A stretch of DNA of 64,000 nucleotides, taken from contig NZ_LQBQ01000036.1 of assembly GCF_001507595.1 (NCBI RefSeq), positions 1-64,000 on the forward strand, read 5' to 3'. Within the stretch, counting starts at the first letter, position 1. Every line of letters starts with the position of its first letter. A program made the translations under genes and the position numbers. The stretch comes from Ruegeria marisrubri (GTDB lineage: Bacteria > Pseudomonadota > Alphaproteobacteria > Rhodobacterales > Rhodobacteraceae). The notes beneath the pieces are model-generated. The model made no database searches, was not told the DNA's origin, and saw only the letters and a list, made by a program, of their open reading frames with translations. Shown in pieces: positions 24,443 to 34,934 of this stretch.

Positions 24443-25294
24443 ATGAACTTCAAGGCAATGACCGCGATTGCCGTCATCGCGACCGCGCCGCTTGCGGCGC
24501 TGGCAGGTCCGGACGAGGACAAGCTGGTCGTCAATGGCGAGATCGAGATGGTCACCAAGACCGCCGCGCCGGCGCATCTGTCTGACGCGCTGGACGAGAT
24601 CTATTCCGGCTGGCGATTCCGCTCGGACGAGACGCAGGCGCTTCAGATGGATGACTTCGACAACCCGGCGATGGTGTTCGTCGATCAGGCCCAGGACGCC
24701 TGGGATACCGTCGAGGGGACCGAAGGCAAATCCTGCGCGTCGTGCCACGATTCCGTCGAGGAAAGCATGGCAGGCGTCCGTGCCGTCTATCCCAAGTGGA
24801 ATGAAGAGGCCGGCGAGGTTCGGACCCTGGCGATGCAGATCAACGACTGCCGCGAAAACAAGATGGGCGCTGAAAAGTGGAAGTATACCGGCGGCCAGAT
24901 GGCAGCGATGGAGGCCCTGATCTCGGTCCAGTCCCGCGGCATGCCGGTCAACGTGGCGATTGACGGTCCGGTCAAGGAAACTTGGGAAAAGGGCAAGGAA
25001 ATCTACTATACGCGCTATGGTCAGCTGGAGCTGAGCTGCGCCAATTGCCACGAGCAGAACTATGGCAACATGATCCGCGCCGACCACCTCAGCCAGGGGC
25101 AGATCAACGGGTTCCCGACCTATCGCCTGAAGAATGCCAAGCTGAACACCGCGCATGCGCGCTTCAAGGGGTGTGTGCGCGATACCCGCGCCGAAACCTT
25201 CAAGCCGGGCAGCGACGAGTTCGTGGCGCTCGAGCTTTACGTCGCCTCGCGCGGCAACGGCCTGTCGGTCGAGGGACCGTCTGTCCGCAACTGA
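24443..25294 (+). CDS. soxA: Diheme cytochrome c SoxA
   Basis: 283 residues with a signal peptide (AVIATAPLAALAG). Two heme motifs are present, CASCH (98-102) and CANCH (199-203), so this is the diheme form. Cys136 (QINDCREN) and Cys244 (FKGCVRD) match the cysteine axial ligands; the second is the cysteine persulfide ligand of the active heme. With SoxX it couples thiosulfate to SoxY. A hairpin with weak T-run follows the gene. Confidence 0.95.
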   Translation: MNFKAMTAIAVIATAPLAALAGPDEDKLVVNGEIEMVTKTAAPAHLSDALDEIYSGWRFRSDETQALQMDDFDNPAMVFVDQAQDAWDTVEGTEGKSCASCHDSVEESMAGVRAVYPKWNEEAGEVRTLAMQINDCRENKMGAEKWKYTGGQMAAMEALISVQSRGMPVNVAIDGPVKETWEKGKEIYYTRYGQLELSCANCHEQNYGNMIRADHLSQGQINGFPTYRLKNAKLNTAHARFKGCVRDTRAETFKPGSDEFVALELYVASRGNGLSVEGPSVRN

Positions 25295-25301
25295 ACACTG
25301 C

Positions 25302-25332
25302 AAGCCCCGCGCCCAAGTCTGGTGCGGGGTTT
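25302..25332 (+). terminator. Hairpin between soxA and soxB
   Basis: AAGCCCCGC pairs with GCGGGGTTT over a 13-base loop and is followed by GTTCC rather than a U-run. It may act as a partial terminator or as a 3' stabilising stem for the soxXYZA part of the message. Confidence 0.5.
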
Positions 25333-25395
25333 GTTCCGTCAATCAAATTCAAACATGCGAATATTATGCATGTGTAAACGGGAAAGCTGATCAAG

Positions 25396-27093
25396 ATGAT
25401 CTCGCGTCGTGATTTTTTGCAAGTCTCTATGGCCGCTTCGGCCCTTGTGGGGGCGTCTGGTTTCGGCAACTGGGCCCGGCTGGCCGCGCAGCAGGCTTTG
25501 ACCCAGGATCAGCTGCTGGAATTCGAGACCTTTGGCAACATCAGCCTGATCCATGTCACCGACATTCACGGCCAGCTCAAACCGATCTACTTCCGCGAGC
25601 CGGAAATCAATCTGGGGGTCGGTGACAACCGAGGCAAGGTTCCCCACATCACCGGCGCCGATTTCCGCAAGGCCTACGGCATCGCCGATGGCAGCCCCTC
25701 CGCCTATGCCCTGACCTATGACGACTTTTCCTCCCTGGCCAGAACCTATGGCCGCGTCGGGGGCATGGACCGCGTCGCGACCGTGGTGAACGCGATCCGC
25801 GCGGACAGGCCGGATGCCCTGCTGCTTGACGGCGGCGATACCTGGCACGGCTCCTACACCTGTTATCACACGGCCGGTCAGGACATGGTCAACGTCATGA
25901 ACGCGCTCAAGCCGGATGCGATGACCTTCCACTGGGAGTTCACGCTGGGCAGCGACCGGGTGAACGAAATCGTCGAGGGCCTGCCCTTTGCGGCGCTGGG
26001 CCAGAACATCTTTGACGCCGAGTGGGACGAACCGGCCGAGTTGTTCAAGCCCTACAAGTTCTTCGACCGCGGCGGCGCCAAGATCGCCGTGATCGGTCAG
26101 GCCTTCCCCTACATGCCGATCGCCAACCCGCGCTGGATGTTCCCGGAATACTCGTTCGGCATCCGCGACGAGAACATGCAGGCGATGGTGGACGAGGTAC
26201 GCGCGCAGGGCGCGGACGTGGTCGTCGTCCTGTCGCATAACGGCTTTGACGTGGACAAGAAGATGGCCGGCAAGGTGCAGGGCATCGACGTGATCCTCTC
26301 GGGCCACACCCACGACGCGCTGCCCGAGCCGGTCCTGGTCGGCAAGACCCACATCATCGCCAGCGGCAGCAACGGCAAGTTCGTCAGCCGCGTGGATCTG
26401 GACGTGCGCGACGGTCAGATGATGGGCCTGCGCCACAAGCTGATCCCGATCTTCTCGGACTTGATCGCACCCGACCCGGCCATGACCGCGCTGATCGAGG
26501 AACAGCGCGCGCCTTACGCTGCCGATCTGGCCGAAGTGATCGGCCAGACCGACTCGCTGCTCTATCGGCGCGGCAATTTCAACGGAACCTGGGACGACCT
26601 GATCTGCGACGCGCTGATCTCCGAGCGCGAGGCCGACATCGCCATGTCGCCGGGCGTGCGCTGGGGGCCGAGCCTGATCCCGGGCGACGACATCACCCGC
26701 GAGGACATCTGGAACGTGACCTCGATGTCCTACGGGCAGGCTTATCGCACCGAGATGACCGGCGAGTTCATCAAGGTGATCCTCGAGGACGTGGCCGACA
26801 ACATCTTCAACCCCGATCCCTACTACCAGCAGGGCGGCGACATGGTGCGCATCGGTGGCATGGGCTATCGCATCGACATCAACAAGCCGCAGGGCGAGCG
26901 GATCAGTGAAATGACCCTGCTCAAGACGGGCGAGGCCATCGACCCGGCCAAGACCTATGTCGTCGCTGGTTGGGCCAGCGTCAACGAGGGCACCGAGGGT
27001 CCGATGATCTGGGACGTGGTGGAAAGCCACATCCGCAAGCAGGGCACCGTTACGGTGAACCCGAACAACTCGGTCAAGGTCGTGGGCGCCTGA
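25396..27093 (+). CDS. soxB: Dimanganese thiosulfohydrolase SoxB
   Basis: 565 residues. A Tat signal (MISRRDFLQVSMAASALVGA) precedes a 5'-nucleotidase-like fold with metal ligands in VTDIHGQ (Asp56, His58), GGDTWHGSYT and SGHTHDALP. SoxB hydrolyses the terminal sulfone from SoxY-bound intermediates as sulfate and releases SoxY. The conserved segment reads MTFHWEFTLGSDRV, where most homologues I recall have GHWEF. Length is typical. It has its own 101-base upstream gap but belongs to the same operon. Confidence 0.96.
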   Translation: MISRRDFLQVSMAASALVGASGFGNWARLAAQQALTQDQLLEFETFGNISLIHVTDIHGQLKPIYFREPEINLGVGDNRGKVPHITGADFRKAYGIADGSPSAYALTYDDFSSLARTYGRVGGMDRVATVVNAIRADRPDALLLDGGDTWHGSYTCYHTAGQDMVNVMNALKPDAMTFHWEFTLGSDRVNEIVEGLPFAALGQNIFDAEWDEPAELFKPYKFFDRGGAKIAVIGQAFPYMPIANPRWMFPEYSFGIRDENMQAMVDEVRAQGADVVVVLSHNGFDVDKKMAGKVQGIDVILSGHTHDALPEPVLVGKTHIIASGSNGKFVSRVDLDVRDGQMMGLRHKLIPIFSDLIAPDPAMTALIEEQRAPYAADLAEVIGQTDSLLYRRGNFNGTWDDLICDALISEREADIAMSPGVRWGPSLIPGDDITREDIWNVTSMSYGQAYRTEMTGEFIKVILEDVADNIFNPDPYYQQGGDMVRIGGMGYRIDINKPQGERISEMTLLKTGEAIDPAKTYVVAGWASVNEGTEGPMIWDVVESHIRKQGTVTVNPNNSVKVVGA

Positions 27094-27166
27094 GCGCCCC
27101 GGTGGACACAATTTTTCGAGCATTCGCGGGCGCGGGTGCCGGGATTTTCAAGGAGGCAAGTTTGAG

Positions 27167-28438
27167 ATGAGTGAGAACTCTTCGAAAAAGGCCCCGTCGC
27201 GGCGGCAGTTCCTGACCGGAGCTGCCGCGGCAGGGGCAGGGGCGGTCGCAGCGGGCGCGGCACGGGCGGCAGGCCCGGACCCGCTGATCACCCAGGTGCA
27301 GGAATGGGCAACCGGAACCGGCGATGGCGTCGATGCTACGCCCTATGGCCTGCCGATCCGGTTCGAAAAGGATGTCGTGCGCCGCAACGTGGAATGGCTG
27401 ACCGCCGACACGATCAGCTCGATCAACTTCACGCCGATCCACGCGCTTGACGGCACGATCACCCCGCAGGGCTGCGCCTTCGAGCGCCACCACTCGGGCG
27501 CGATCGAGCTGCGCAAGGAAGATTACCGGCTGATGATCAACGGTCTCGTCGATACGCCGCTGGTCTTCACCTACGAGGATCTCGAGCGTTTCCCGCGCGA
27601 AAACCGCATCTATTTCTGCGAATGCGCGGCCAACACGGGCATGGAATGGGCGGGCGCACAGCTGAACGGCGCGCAGTTCACCCACGGCATGATCCACAAC
27701 ATGGAATATTCCGGCGTGCCGCTGCGCACCCTGCTGGAAGAGGCCGGCGTGAAACCCGAAGGCAAGTGGGTCTATGTCGAGGGCGCCGATGCCAGCTCGA
27801 ACGGCCGCTCGATCCCGCTGGAAAAGGCGATGGACGACGTGCTGGTCGCCTTCAAGGCCAATGGCGAGGCTCTGCGCAAGGAACATGGCTATCCCGTCCG
27901 CCTCGTCGTGCCGGGCTGGGAAGGCAACATGTGGGTCAAGTGGCTGCGTCGGGTCGAGGTGTTGGAAGGCCCCGTCGAAAGCCGCGAGGAGACATCGAAA
28001 TATACCGACACGCTGGCGGATGGCACCAGCCGCAAATGGACTTGGGTGATGGACGCCAAGTCGGTCATCACCTCGCCCAGCCCGCAGGCGCCCATCACGC
28101 ATGGCCCGGGCCCGCTGGTCATCACCGGCCTTGCCTGGTCCGGCCGTGGCGCGATCACCGGCGTCGATGTGTCGATTGACGGCGGCAAGAACTGGAGGCC
28201 CGCGCGGCTGGCCGCGCCCGGAACCGACAAGGCGCTGACCCGCTTCTATCTCGACTTCGAGTGGGACGGGTCCGAAATGCTTCTGCAGAGCCGGGCAAAG
28301 GACTCGACCGGTTACGTCCAGCCGACCAAGGCGCAGCTGCGCGAGGTGCGCGGCGAGAACTCGATCTATCACAACAACTGCATCCAGACCTGGTGGGTCA
28401 AGGCAACCGGAGAGGCCGAGAATGTCGAAGTTTCTTAA
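27167..28438 (+). CDS. soxC: Sulfane dehydrogenase molybdenum subunit SoxC
   Basis: 423 residues with a Tat signal (SRRQFLTGAAAAGAGAVAAG). The molybdopterin segment is IYFCECAANTGMEW; Cys153 is the probable Mo ligand. The dimerisation domain follows (about 310-420). SoxC of the sulfite-oxidase family works with cytochrome SoxD to oxidise the outer sulfane of SoxY-bound cysteine persulfide, giving a full eight-electron yield without sulfur globules. Its stop overlaps soxD by 17 bases. Confidence 0.95.
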   Translation: MSENSSKKAPSRRQFLTGAAAAGAGAVAAGAARAAGPDPLITQVQEWATGTGDGVDATPYGLPIRFEKDVVRRNVEWLTADTISSINFTPIHALDGTITPQGCAFERHHSGAIELRKEDYRLMINGLVDTPLVFTYEDLERFPRENRIYFCECAANTGMEWAGAQLNGAQFTHGMIHNMEYSGVPLRTLLEEAGVKPEGKWVYVEGADASSNGRSIPLEKAMDDVLVAFKANGEALRKEHGYPVRLVVPGWEGNMWVKWLRRVEVLEGPVESREETSKYTDTLADGTSRKWTWVMDAKSVITSPSPQAPITHGPGPLVITGLAWSGRGAITGVDVSIDGGKNWRPARLAAPGTDKALTRFYLDFEWDGSEMLLQSRAKDSTGYVQPTKAQLREVRGENSIYHNNCIQTWWVKATGEAENVEVS

Positions 28439-29519
28439 TCTGCTGGTTGGAACTGCGCTGGTGTCGACCTTCGCCGCCGCGCCGGCAATGGCGGAAAAAT
28501 TCGGGCTGGGCCGTCCGGCGCTGCCCGAGGAAATCGCCGCCTGGGATCTGGACGTGTCGCCCGACGGAACCGGCCTGCCAGCCGGATCGGGCTCGGTCGA
28601 GGATGGCGAGATGCTGTTCTCGGACCACTGCGCCATCTGCCACGGCGACTTTGCCGAAGGGGTGGACAACTGGCCCAAACTGGCCGGCGGTCAGGGGACG
28701 CTGGCGGACAAGGATCCGCTCAAGACCGTCGGGTCCTACTGGCCCTACCTGTCAACGGTCTGGGATTATGTCCACCGCTCCATGCCATTTGGCAACGCGC
28801 AGACGCTGACTGCGGACGACACCTATGCCATCGTGGCATATATTCTTTACTCGAACGATCTTGTGGAGGATGATTTCGTCCTGTCGAACGAGAACTTTCT
28901 CGAGGTCGAAATGCCTAATGCGGACGGTTTCATCATAGATGACCGCGAAGAGGCCGAAGCGCATTTCTGGACCGACACACCTTGCATGGAAAACTGCAAG
29001 GAGTCGGTCGAGATCACCATGCGCGCGGCAGTTCTCGACGTGACACCGACCGAAACCCGCGCCAAGAAGGTGCAGGAGCTGATCCGCAAGACCAAGCCTG
29101 AGCCACGCGAGGATGCGGCGGTTGAAGAGGTGAAGGCGGAGCAGGCAGCAGTTTCCGAGGAAGCAGCGGCGCCGGCGGAAGAGACCGCCGCTCTTGATCC
29201 GGAACTGGTGAAGGCTGGCGAGAAAGTCTTCAAGAAGTGCAAGGCCTGTCACCAGGTCGGTGAGGGCGCCAAGAACAAGACGGGGCCTCTGCTCAATGGT
29301 ATCGTGGGCGCCGCGGCTGGCCAGGCCGAGAAGTATAAATACTCGAAGGTCATGAAGGCAGCCGCCGAAGAAGGTCTGGTCTGGTCGGAAGAGGAACTCG
29401 CGGCATTTCTGGCGAAGCCCAAGGCGTACATGAAAGGAACCAAAATGTCTTTCGCGGGTCTGAAATCAGAGGAAGATATTCAGGCTGTCATCGCCTACCT
29501 GAAAAGCTTCCCGCAGTAA
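28422..29519 (+). CDS. soxD: Diheme cytochrome c SoxD
   Basis: 365 residues, signal peptide ending near AMAEK. Two heme motifs, CAICH (70-74) and CKACH (273-277), lie in separate domains joined by an Ala/Glu-rich linker (about 228-256). The C-terminal domain resembles cytochrome c2/c550 and may hand electrons onward, as in Paracoccus-type SoxD. It forms SoxCD. Its start lies inside soxC, showing translational coupling. Confidence 0.94.
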   Translation: MSKFLNLLVGTALVSTFAAAPAMAEKFGLGRPALPEEIAAWDLDVSPDGTGLPAGSGSVEDGEMLFSDHCAICHGDFAEGVDNWPKLAGGQGTLADKDPLKTVGSYWPYLSTVWDYVHRSMPFGNAQTLTADDTYAIVAYILYSNDLVEDDFVLSNENFLEVEMPNADGFIIDDREEAEAHFWTDTPCMENCKESVEITMRAAVLDVTPTETRAKKVQELIRKTKPEPREDAAVEEVKAEQAAVSEEAAAPAEETAALDPELVKAGEKVFKKCKACHQVGEGAKNKTGPLLNGIVGAAAGQAEKYKYSKVMKAAAEEGLVWSEEELAAFLAKPKAYMKGTKMSFAGLKSEEDIQAVIAYLKSFPQ

Positions 29520-29520
29520 G

Positions 29521-30231
29521 ATGCGCTGGTTGGGAGGAGCTTTTCTGGCCTGGGGCGTGCTGGCTGGCACGGCCTGGGCCGAGGAGGAGGCCACCCGGAT
29601 CGGTGATCCCGAACGGGGGGCCGAGATCTTTGGAAAATGCGCGTCCTGCCACGAAGTCGGGCAGGGCGCGAAGCATCGCGTCGGGCCGCATCTGAACGGC
29701 ATTTTCGACCGCAAGGTCGCGCAGTTCGAGGATTACAACTATTCCGAAGGGATCGAGCGCGCGCGCCGAGACGGGATGGTCTGGAACCTCAAGAACCTAG
29801 ACGCCTACCTGGAAAACCCCAAGACCCTGGTCAGCGGCACGCGGATGAACTTTGCCGGCCTCAAGAACAAGCGCGACCGGGACGACGTTCTGGCCTATCT
29901 GCGCCAGTTCTCGGCCAACCCGCAGGACATCCCCGAGGCCGCGCCGACCGCGCGCAAACGCGAGGTGGAATTGCCGCCCGAGGTCTTGGCGATCATGGGT
30001 GATCCGGATTACGGTGAATACCTGTCAACCGAGTGTACGACCTGCCATCAGGTTGACGGCGAATATGATGGTATCCCGGTCATCACCGGTTGGATTGAAG
30101 AGGATTTCGTGGTCGCGATGCATGCCTACAAAAGAAAGATAAGGCCACACCCGGTCATGCAGATGATGGCCGGGCGTCTCTCGGATGAAGAGATTGCAGC
30201 ACTGGCCGCATATTTTGGAGCGCTGGAGTGA
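29521..30231 (+). CDS. soxE: Diheme cytochrome c SoxE
   Basis: 236 residues starting one base after the soxD stop. A signal peptide (LGGAFLAWGVLAGTAWA) precedes heme motifs CASCH (40-44) and CTTCH (172-176). Gene order (after soxD, before soxF) matches SoxE, proposed as the cytochrome partner of the SoxF flavoprotein. The N-terminal domain resembles the class I cytochrome c half of SoxD, suggesting duplication. A terminator-like hairpin overlaps its stop codon. Confidence 0.88.
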   Translation: MRWLGGAFLAWGVLAGTAWAEEEATRIGDPERGAEIFGKCASCHEVGQGAKHRVGPHLNGIFDRKVAQFEDYNYSEGIERARRDGMVWNLKNLDAYLENPKTLVSGTRMNFAGLKNKRDRDDVLAYLRQFSANPQDIPEAAPTARKREVELPPEVLAIMGDPDYGEYLSTECTTCHQVDGEYDGIPVITGWIEEDFVVAMHAYKRKIRPHPVMQMMAGRLSDEEIAALAAYFGALE

Positions 30232-30249
30232 AAACTCCGGCGCTTTTTA
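30219..30249 (+). terminator. Strong hairpin overlapping the soxE stop codon
   Basis: AGCGCTGGAGT pairs with ACTCCGGCGCT (11 bp, one G-U) over a GAAA loop, then TTTTT. It has the full form of an intrinsic terminator and would reduce, but probably not abolish, soxF expression. Confidence 0.75.
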
Positions 30250-30267
30250 CTTAGGGAGGAGGAACAC

Positions 30268-31530
30268 ATGAAACTCAACAGACGGACTTTTCTGGGAACA
30301 GGGGTCGCGGCGGCAACCGCGTTGCAGGCCCCGATGGTGTTGGGCGCCGGCAAGCCGCGCGTGGTGGTGATCGGCGGCGGTGCGGGCGGCGCGACGACGG
30401 CGCGCTACATCGCCAAGGGGGCGAAGGGCGCGGTCGACGTGACCCTGGTCGAACCGACCCGGACCTACTACACCTGTTTCTTCTCGAACCTCTATCTGGG
30501 CGGGTTCCGGGAGTTGTCCTCGCTGGCCCATAGCTACGGCAAGCTGGCCTCGGACTACGGCATCAATGTCGTGCACGACTGGGCCATCGGCATAGACCGC
30601 GACGCCAGAACGGTTTCTCTGGCCGGTGGCGGTATGCTCAACTACGACCGGCTGGTCCTGTCGCCGGGCATCGACTTTGTCGATGGCGCGGTCGAGGGCT
30701 GGGACGTGACGGCGCAGAACAAGATGCCTCATGCGTTCAAGGCGGGCTCGCAGACCGAGCTGCTGAAGGCGCAGATCGAGGCCATGCCCGAAGGCGGCGT
30801 GTTCGCCATGGTGGCGCCGCCCAACCCGTTCCGCTGTCCTCCGGGCCCCTACGAGCGGGTCTCGATGGTCGCCCATGTCCTCAAGGAGCGGAACCCGACG
30901 GCCAAGATCATCATTGCCGACCCCAAGAACAAGTTTTCCAAGATGGCGCTGTTCCAGGAGGGTTGGGCCAATCACTATGAGGGCATGATCGACTGGATCA
31001 ACGGTGACTTCGGCGGCGGCAATGTCTCGGTCGATCCGGACGCCATGACCGTCACCATCGATGGCGAGGAAACCAAGGTCGATGTCTGCAACGTCATTCC
31101 CGCGATGAAGGCGGGTCGCATCTGCGAGATGGCCGGCATCACCGAGGGCAACTGGGCGCCGGTCACCGGGCACACGATGCAAAGCCGGATCGACGAGAAC
31201 ATTCACGTTCTGGGCGATGCCTGCGCGCAGGGCGACATGCCGAAATCGGGATTCTCGGCCAATTCGCAGGCCAAGGTGGCGGCGATGGCGGTGTTGTCGG
31301 CGCTGACCGACTCCAAGCTGTTCCCGGCCAAGTTCTCGAACACCTGCTGGTCGCTGATCGACACCAATGACGGGGTCAAGGTCGGCGCGACCTACGAGGC
31401 GACCGACGAAAAGATCGCCAAGGTGGATGGCTTCATCAGCCAGACCGGCGAGGATGCCGAACTGCGCCAGGCCACCTACGAGGAAAGCGTCGGCTGGTAT
31501 GCCGGCATCACCGCCGACATCTTCGGCTGA
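30268..31530 (+). CDS. soxF: Flavocytochrome-c-type sulfide dehydrogenase flavoprotein SoxF
   Basis: 420 residues. A Tat signal (LNRRTFLGTGVAAATALQ) is followed by the FAD dinucleotide motif GGGAGGATTA (36-45). Further cysteines in TYYTCFFSNLYLGG, FRCPPGPYERVS and SNTCWSLID correspond to the FAD-attachment and redox-disulfide cysteines of FccB. The protein oxidises sulfide or reactivates Sox components in the periplasm, with SoxE as likely electron acceptor. It closes the sox operon, followed by a shared hairpin with the convergent regulator gene. Confidence 0.93.
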   Translation: MKLNRRTFLGTGVAAATALQAPMVLGAGKPRVVVIGGGAGGATTARYIAKGAKGAVDVTLVEPTRTYYTCFFSNLYLGGFRELSSLAHSYGKLASDYGINVVHDWAIGIDRDARTVSLAGGGMLNYDRLVLSPGIDFVDGAVEGWDVTAQNKMPHAFKAGSQTELLKAQIEAMPEGGVFAMVAPPNPFRCPPGPYERVSMVAHVLKERNPTAKIIIADPKNKFSKMALFQEGWANHYEGMIDWINGDFGGGNVSVDPDAMTVTIDGEETKVDVCNVIPAMKAGRICEMAGITEGNWAPVTGHTMQSRIDENIHVLGDACAQGDMPKSGFSANSQAKVAAMAVLSALTDSKLFPAKFSNTCWSLIDTNDGVKVGATYEATDEKIAKVDGFISQTGEDAELRQATYEESVGWYAGITADIFG

Positions 31531-31545
31531 GCCCAGTCTGCGGGT

Positions 31546-31564
31546 CTGGTCCTCTCAGGACCAG
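31546..31564. terminator. Bidirectional hairpin between soxF and the GlxA-type regulator
   Basis: CTGGTCCT-ctc-AGGACCAG, a perfect 8-bp stem, overlaps the stop codon of the minus-strand gene and lies 16 bases after soxF. No clear U-run on either side. Confidence 0.5.
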
Positions 31565-32559
31565 GCCTTGCGGAAGGAATGCGGCGGCGCCCCGTATTTG
31601 GCGCGGAACTGCCGCGACAGGTGGCTGGTATTGGCAAACCCCGTGGCCGCGGCGATCTCGGCCACGGTCATGTTGGTTTCATTCAGATAGGTGAACGCGC
31701 GCGAGATACGCAGGTCCAGGTAATAGGCCATCGGCCCCTGGCCCAGGTAACGCTTGAACAACCGCTCCAGCTGCCGCCGGGAAATGCCCAGCTGCTCGCT
31801 CAACTCGCTGCAGGACAGGGGGTCTTCAAGCTCCGACTCCATCAACTCGATCGCCTTCAGCAGCGCCGGGTTTCGGCTGCCGATGATGACCGACTGCGCC
31901 GAGCGTTGCGGCGACCTGTTGCCCGATCGCATGTGGATGCACATGTCGGCCACCATGATCGCCAGTTCCGGGCCGTGGCGCTCTTCGATCAGGGCCAGCA
32001 TCATGTCGATGGCCGAATTGCCGCCGCCGCAGGTGGTGATGCGCCCATCGGCCTCGAAGATGTTGGGGGTCGGCATCAGGTTTGGGAACGCTTCGACGAA
32101 ACCGGGTTGGTTTTCCCAGTGCAGCGTGAACTTGCGACCATCCAGCAGACCGGACTTGGCCAAGGCAAAGGCGCCGGTGCAGATCCCGCCCAGTGAACGG
32201 CCGAACCGATATTCCCGGCGCAGCCAGTTGAGGACCGCCGGAGAATAGCTCCGCTCGGGTTCCACCCCGGCACAGACAAACCCCATGGCATCGGGCGGCA
32301 ACTGCGCCATCGCCTCGTCCGGGGTGATCCGCAGCCCGTTCGAGCAGGTCACCGGCTCGCCCGTCTCGGTCATGGTGTGCCAGGTGTAGAGCTGTTTCTT
32401 GGTCAGCTGGTTGGCGATGCGCAGCGGCTCGATCGCGGCGGCGACCGCCAGCATCGTGGCCTTGGGCAGCAGCAGGAAGTAGAATTTCTGCGGCGGCCCG
32501 TCATACCTGAGCGTCAGGTTCGCGGACGCGCCTTTGGGGACGAAGGGGTCTCGGGACAT
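31555..32559 (-). CDS. GlxA-family AraC-type transcriptional regulator
   Basis: 334 residues. The N-terminal DJ-1/PfpI-like domain carries a cysteine in the nucleophile-elbow position (GGICTGAFALAKSG, about 124-137) and the C-terminal AraC helix-turn-helix pair spans about 230-330 (LSEQLGISRRQLERLF and IAAATGFANTSHLSRQF). The group includes GbdR and CdhR, which respond to glycine betaine and carnitine metabolites; the ligand here is unknown. It converges on soxF and is not expected to be part of the sox regulon. Confidence 0.87.
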   Translation of the reverse strand: MSRDPFVPKGASANLTLRYDGPPQKFYFLLLPKATMLAVAAAIEPLRIANQLTKKQLYTWHTMTETGEPVTCSNGLRITPDEAMAQLPPDAMGFVCAGVEPERSYSPAVLNWLRREYRFGRSLGGICTGAFALAKSGLLDGRKFTLHWENQPGFVEAFPNLMPTPNIFEADGRITTCGGGNSAIDMMLALIEERHGPELAIMVADMCIHMRSGNRSPQRSAQSVIIGSRNPALLKAIELMESELEDPLSCSELSEQLGISRRQLERLFKRYLGQGPMAYYLDLRISRAFTYLNETNMTVAEIAAATGFANTSHLSRQFRAKYGAPPHSFRKAWS

Positions 32560-32826
32560 GGCTGGCTTACCGGGTGCGGCTGGCTTGGCTTTGCCGATGC
32601 CGTTTTGTTTCGGGGGTTGGTCGCATTTGTTGCCATAGACCGAGAGGGATGGCCGGTTGCGTCAAAATTCCGGCAAAACAGGATACCATTGCGACAGCCG
32701 CGCCGCTTTCCAGCCTGCACGAAAACGTCCGGCGGCCCTTGCAGCCCCCCCGAGGCGACACTAAGACTCGTGTAACCCTTCTCGGGATAACGTCCCGATC
32801 CATCGCAAAGAGCAGGCAGGTTCCGA

Positions 32827-33459
32827 ATGTTCGATCCAGTTGACACCTACATGAATACGCTTGTCCCCATGGTGGTCGAGCAGACCAGCCGGGGCGAGCG
32901 CGCCTATGACATCTTTTCCCGTCTGCTGAAAGAGCGGATCATTTTCATCAACGGTCCGATCCATGACGGGATGAGCCACCTGATCGTGGCGCAGCTTCTG
33001 CACCTGGAGGCAGAGAATCCGAACAAGGAGATCTCGATCTACATCAACAGCCCCGGCGGCGTGGTGACCAGCGGCCTGTCGATCTATGACACGATGCAGT
33101 ACATCAAGCCGAAATGCTCGACGCTGGTGATCGGTCAGGCGGCCTCGATGGGATCGCTGCTGCTGGTGGGCGGCGAGCCGGGCATGCGCTTTTCGCTGCC
33201 CAACAGCCGCATCATGGTGCACCAGCCCTCGGGCGGGTATCAGGGTCAGGCCAGCGACATCATGATTCACGCGGCCGAGACGCAAAAGCTCAAGGACCGG
33301 CTGTATGACATCTACGTCAAGCATACCGGCCAGTCCAAGAAGGCGGTTGAAAAGGCGCTGGACCGCGACAATTTCATGTCGCCGGAAGAAGCCAAGGAGT
33401 GGGGCCATATCGACGAGATCGTCGAAAGCCGCGCGAAAATCGGCGATGACGAGGCGTAA
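32827..33459 (+). CDS. clpP: ATP-dependent Clp protease proteolytic subunit ClpP
   Basis: 210 residues. The catalytic serine is in [11 protein letters not shown], the histidine in [13 protein letters not shown] and the aspartate in the following helix ([13 protein letters not shown]). The short N-terminal extension before YDIFSRLL is typical of Gram-negative ClpP, which is auto-processed. It assembles as a 14-mer that works with ClpX and ClpA in regulated protein turnover. clpX follows after 143 bases with its own leader. Confidence 0.97.
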   Translation: MFDPVDTYMNTLVPMVVEQTSRGERAYDIFSRLLKERIIFINGPIHDGMSHLIVAQLLHLEAENPNKEISIYINSPGGVVTSGLSIYDTMQYIKPKCSTLVIGQAASMGSLLLVGGEPGMRFSLPNSRIMVHQPSGGYQGQASDIMIHAAETQKLKDRLYDIYVKHTGQSKKAVEKALDRDNFMSPEEAKEWGHIDEIVESRAKIGDDEA

Positions 33460-33557
33460 GACAAAATCGCGTCTGTCCCGAAATCCTGAGGTGTCGGGGC
33501 ATAATTTGCGATTGTAGCGACCGAAGTGCTGGCCTAAGCTATAGCTGGCGGCAGAGA

Positions 33558-33577
33558 GTGGCCCCGAGAGGGGCCAC
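33558..33577 (+). promoter_or_regulatory. GNRA-capped hairpin in the clpX 5' leader
   Basis: GTGGCCCC-GAGA-GGGGCCAC, a perfect 8-bp stem with a GNRA-type tetraloop, ends 25 bases before the clpX ATG and just before its ribosome site. No U-run follows, so it is more likely an mRNA stability or processing element than a terminator. Confidence 0.55.
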
Positions 33578-33602
33578 AAGGACGGAGCCCGAAAGGTAGA
33601 TC

Positions 33603-34871
<1,269 letters not shown>

Positions 34872-34893
34872 AAGGGCTGAAACGGGAACCATC

Positions 34894-34922
34894 ACGGCGC
34901 GGGTCATTCCGCGCCGTTTTTA
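34894..34922 (+). terminator. Intrinsic terminator of clpX
   Basis: ACGGCGCGG-gtcatt-CCGCGCCGT followed by TTTTT; a 9-bp GC-rich stem. It lies 12 bases before the next gene, whose promoter must therefore overlap it or be weak. Confidence 0.88.
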
Positions 34923-34934
34923 CGTGAGGGCACC

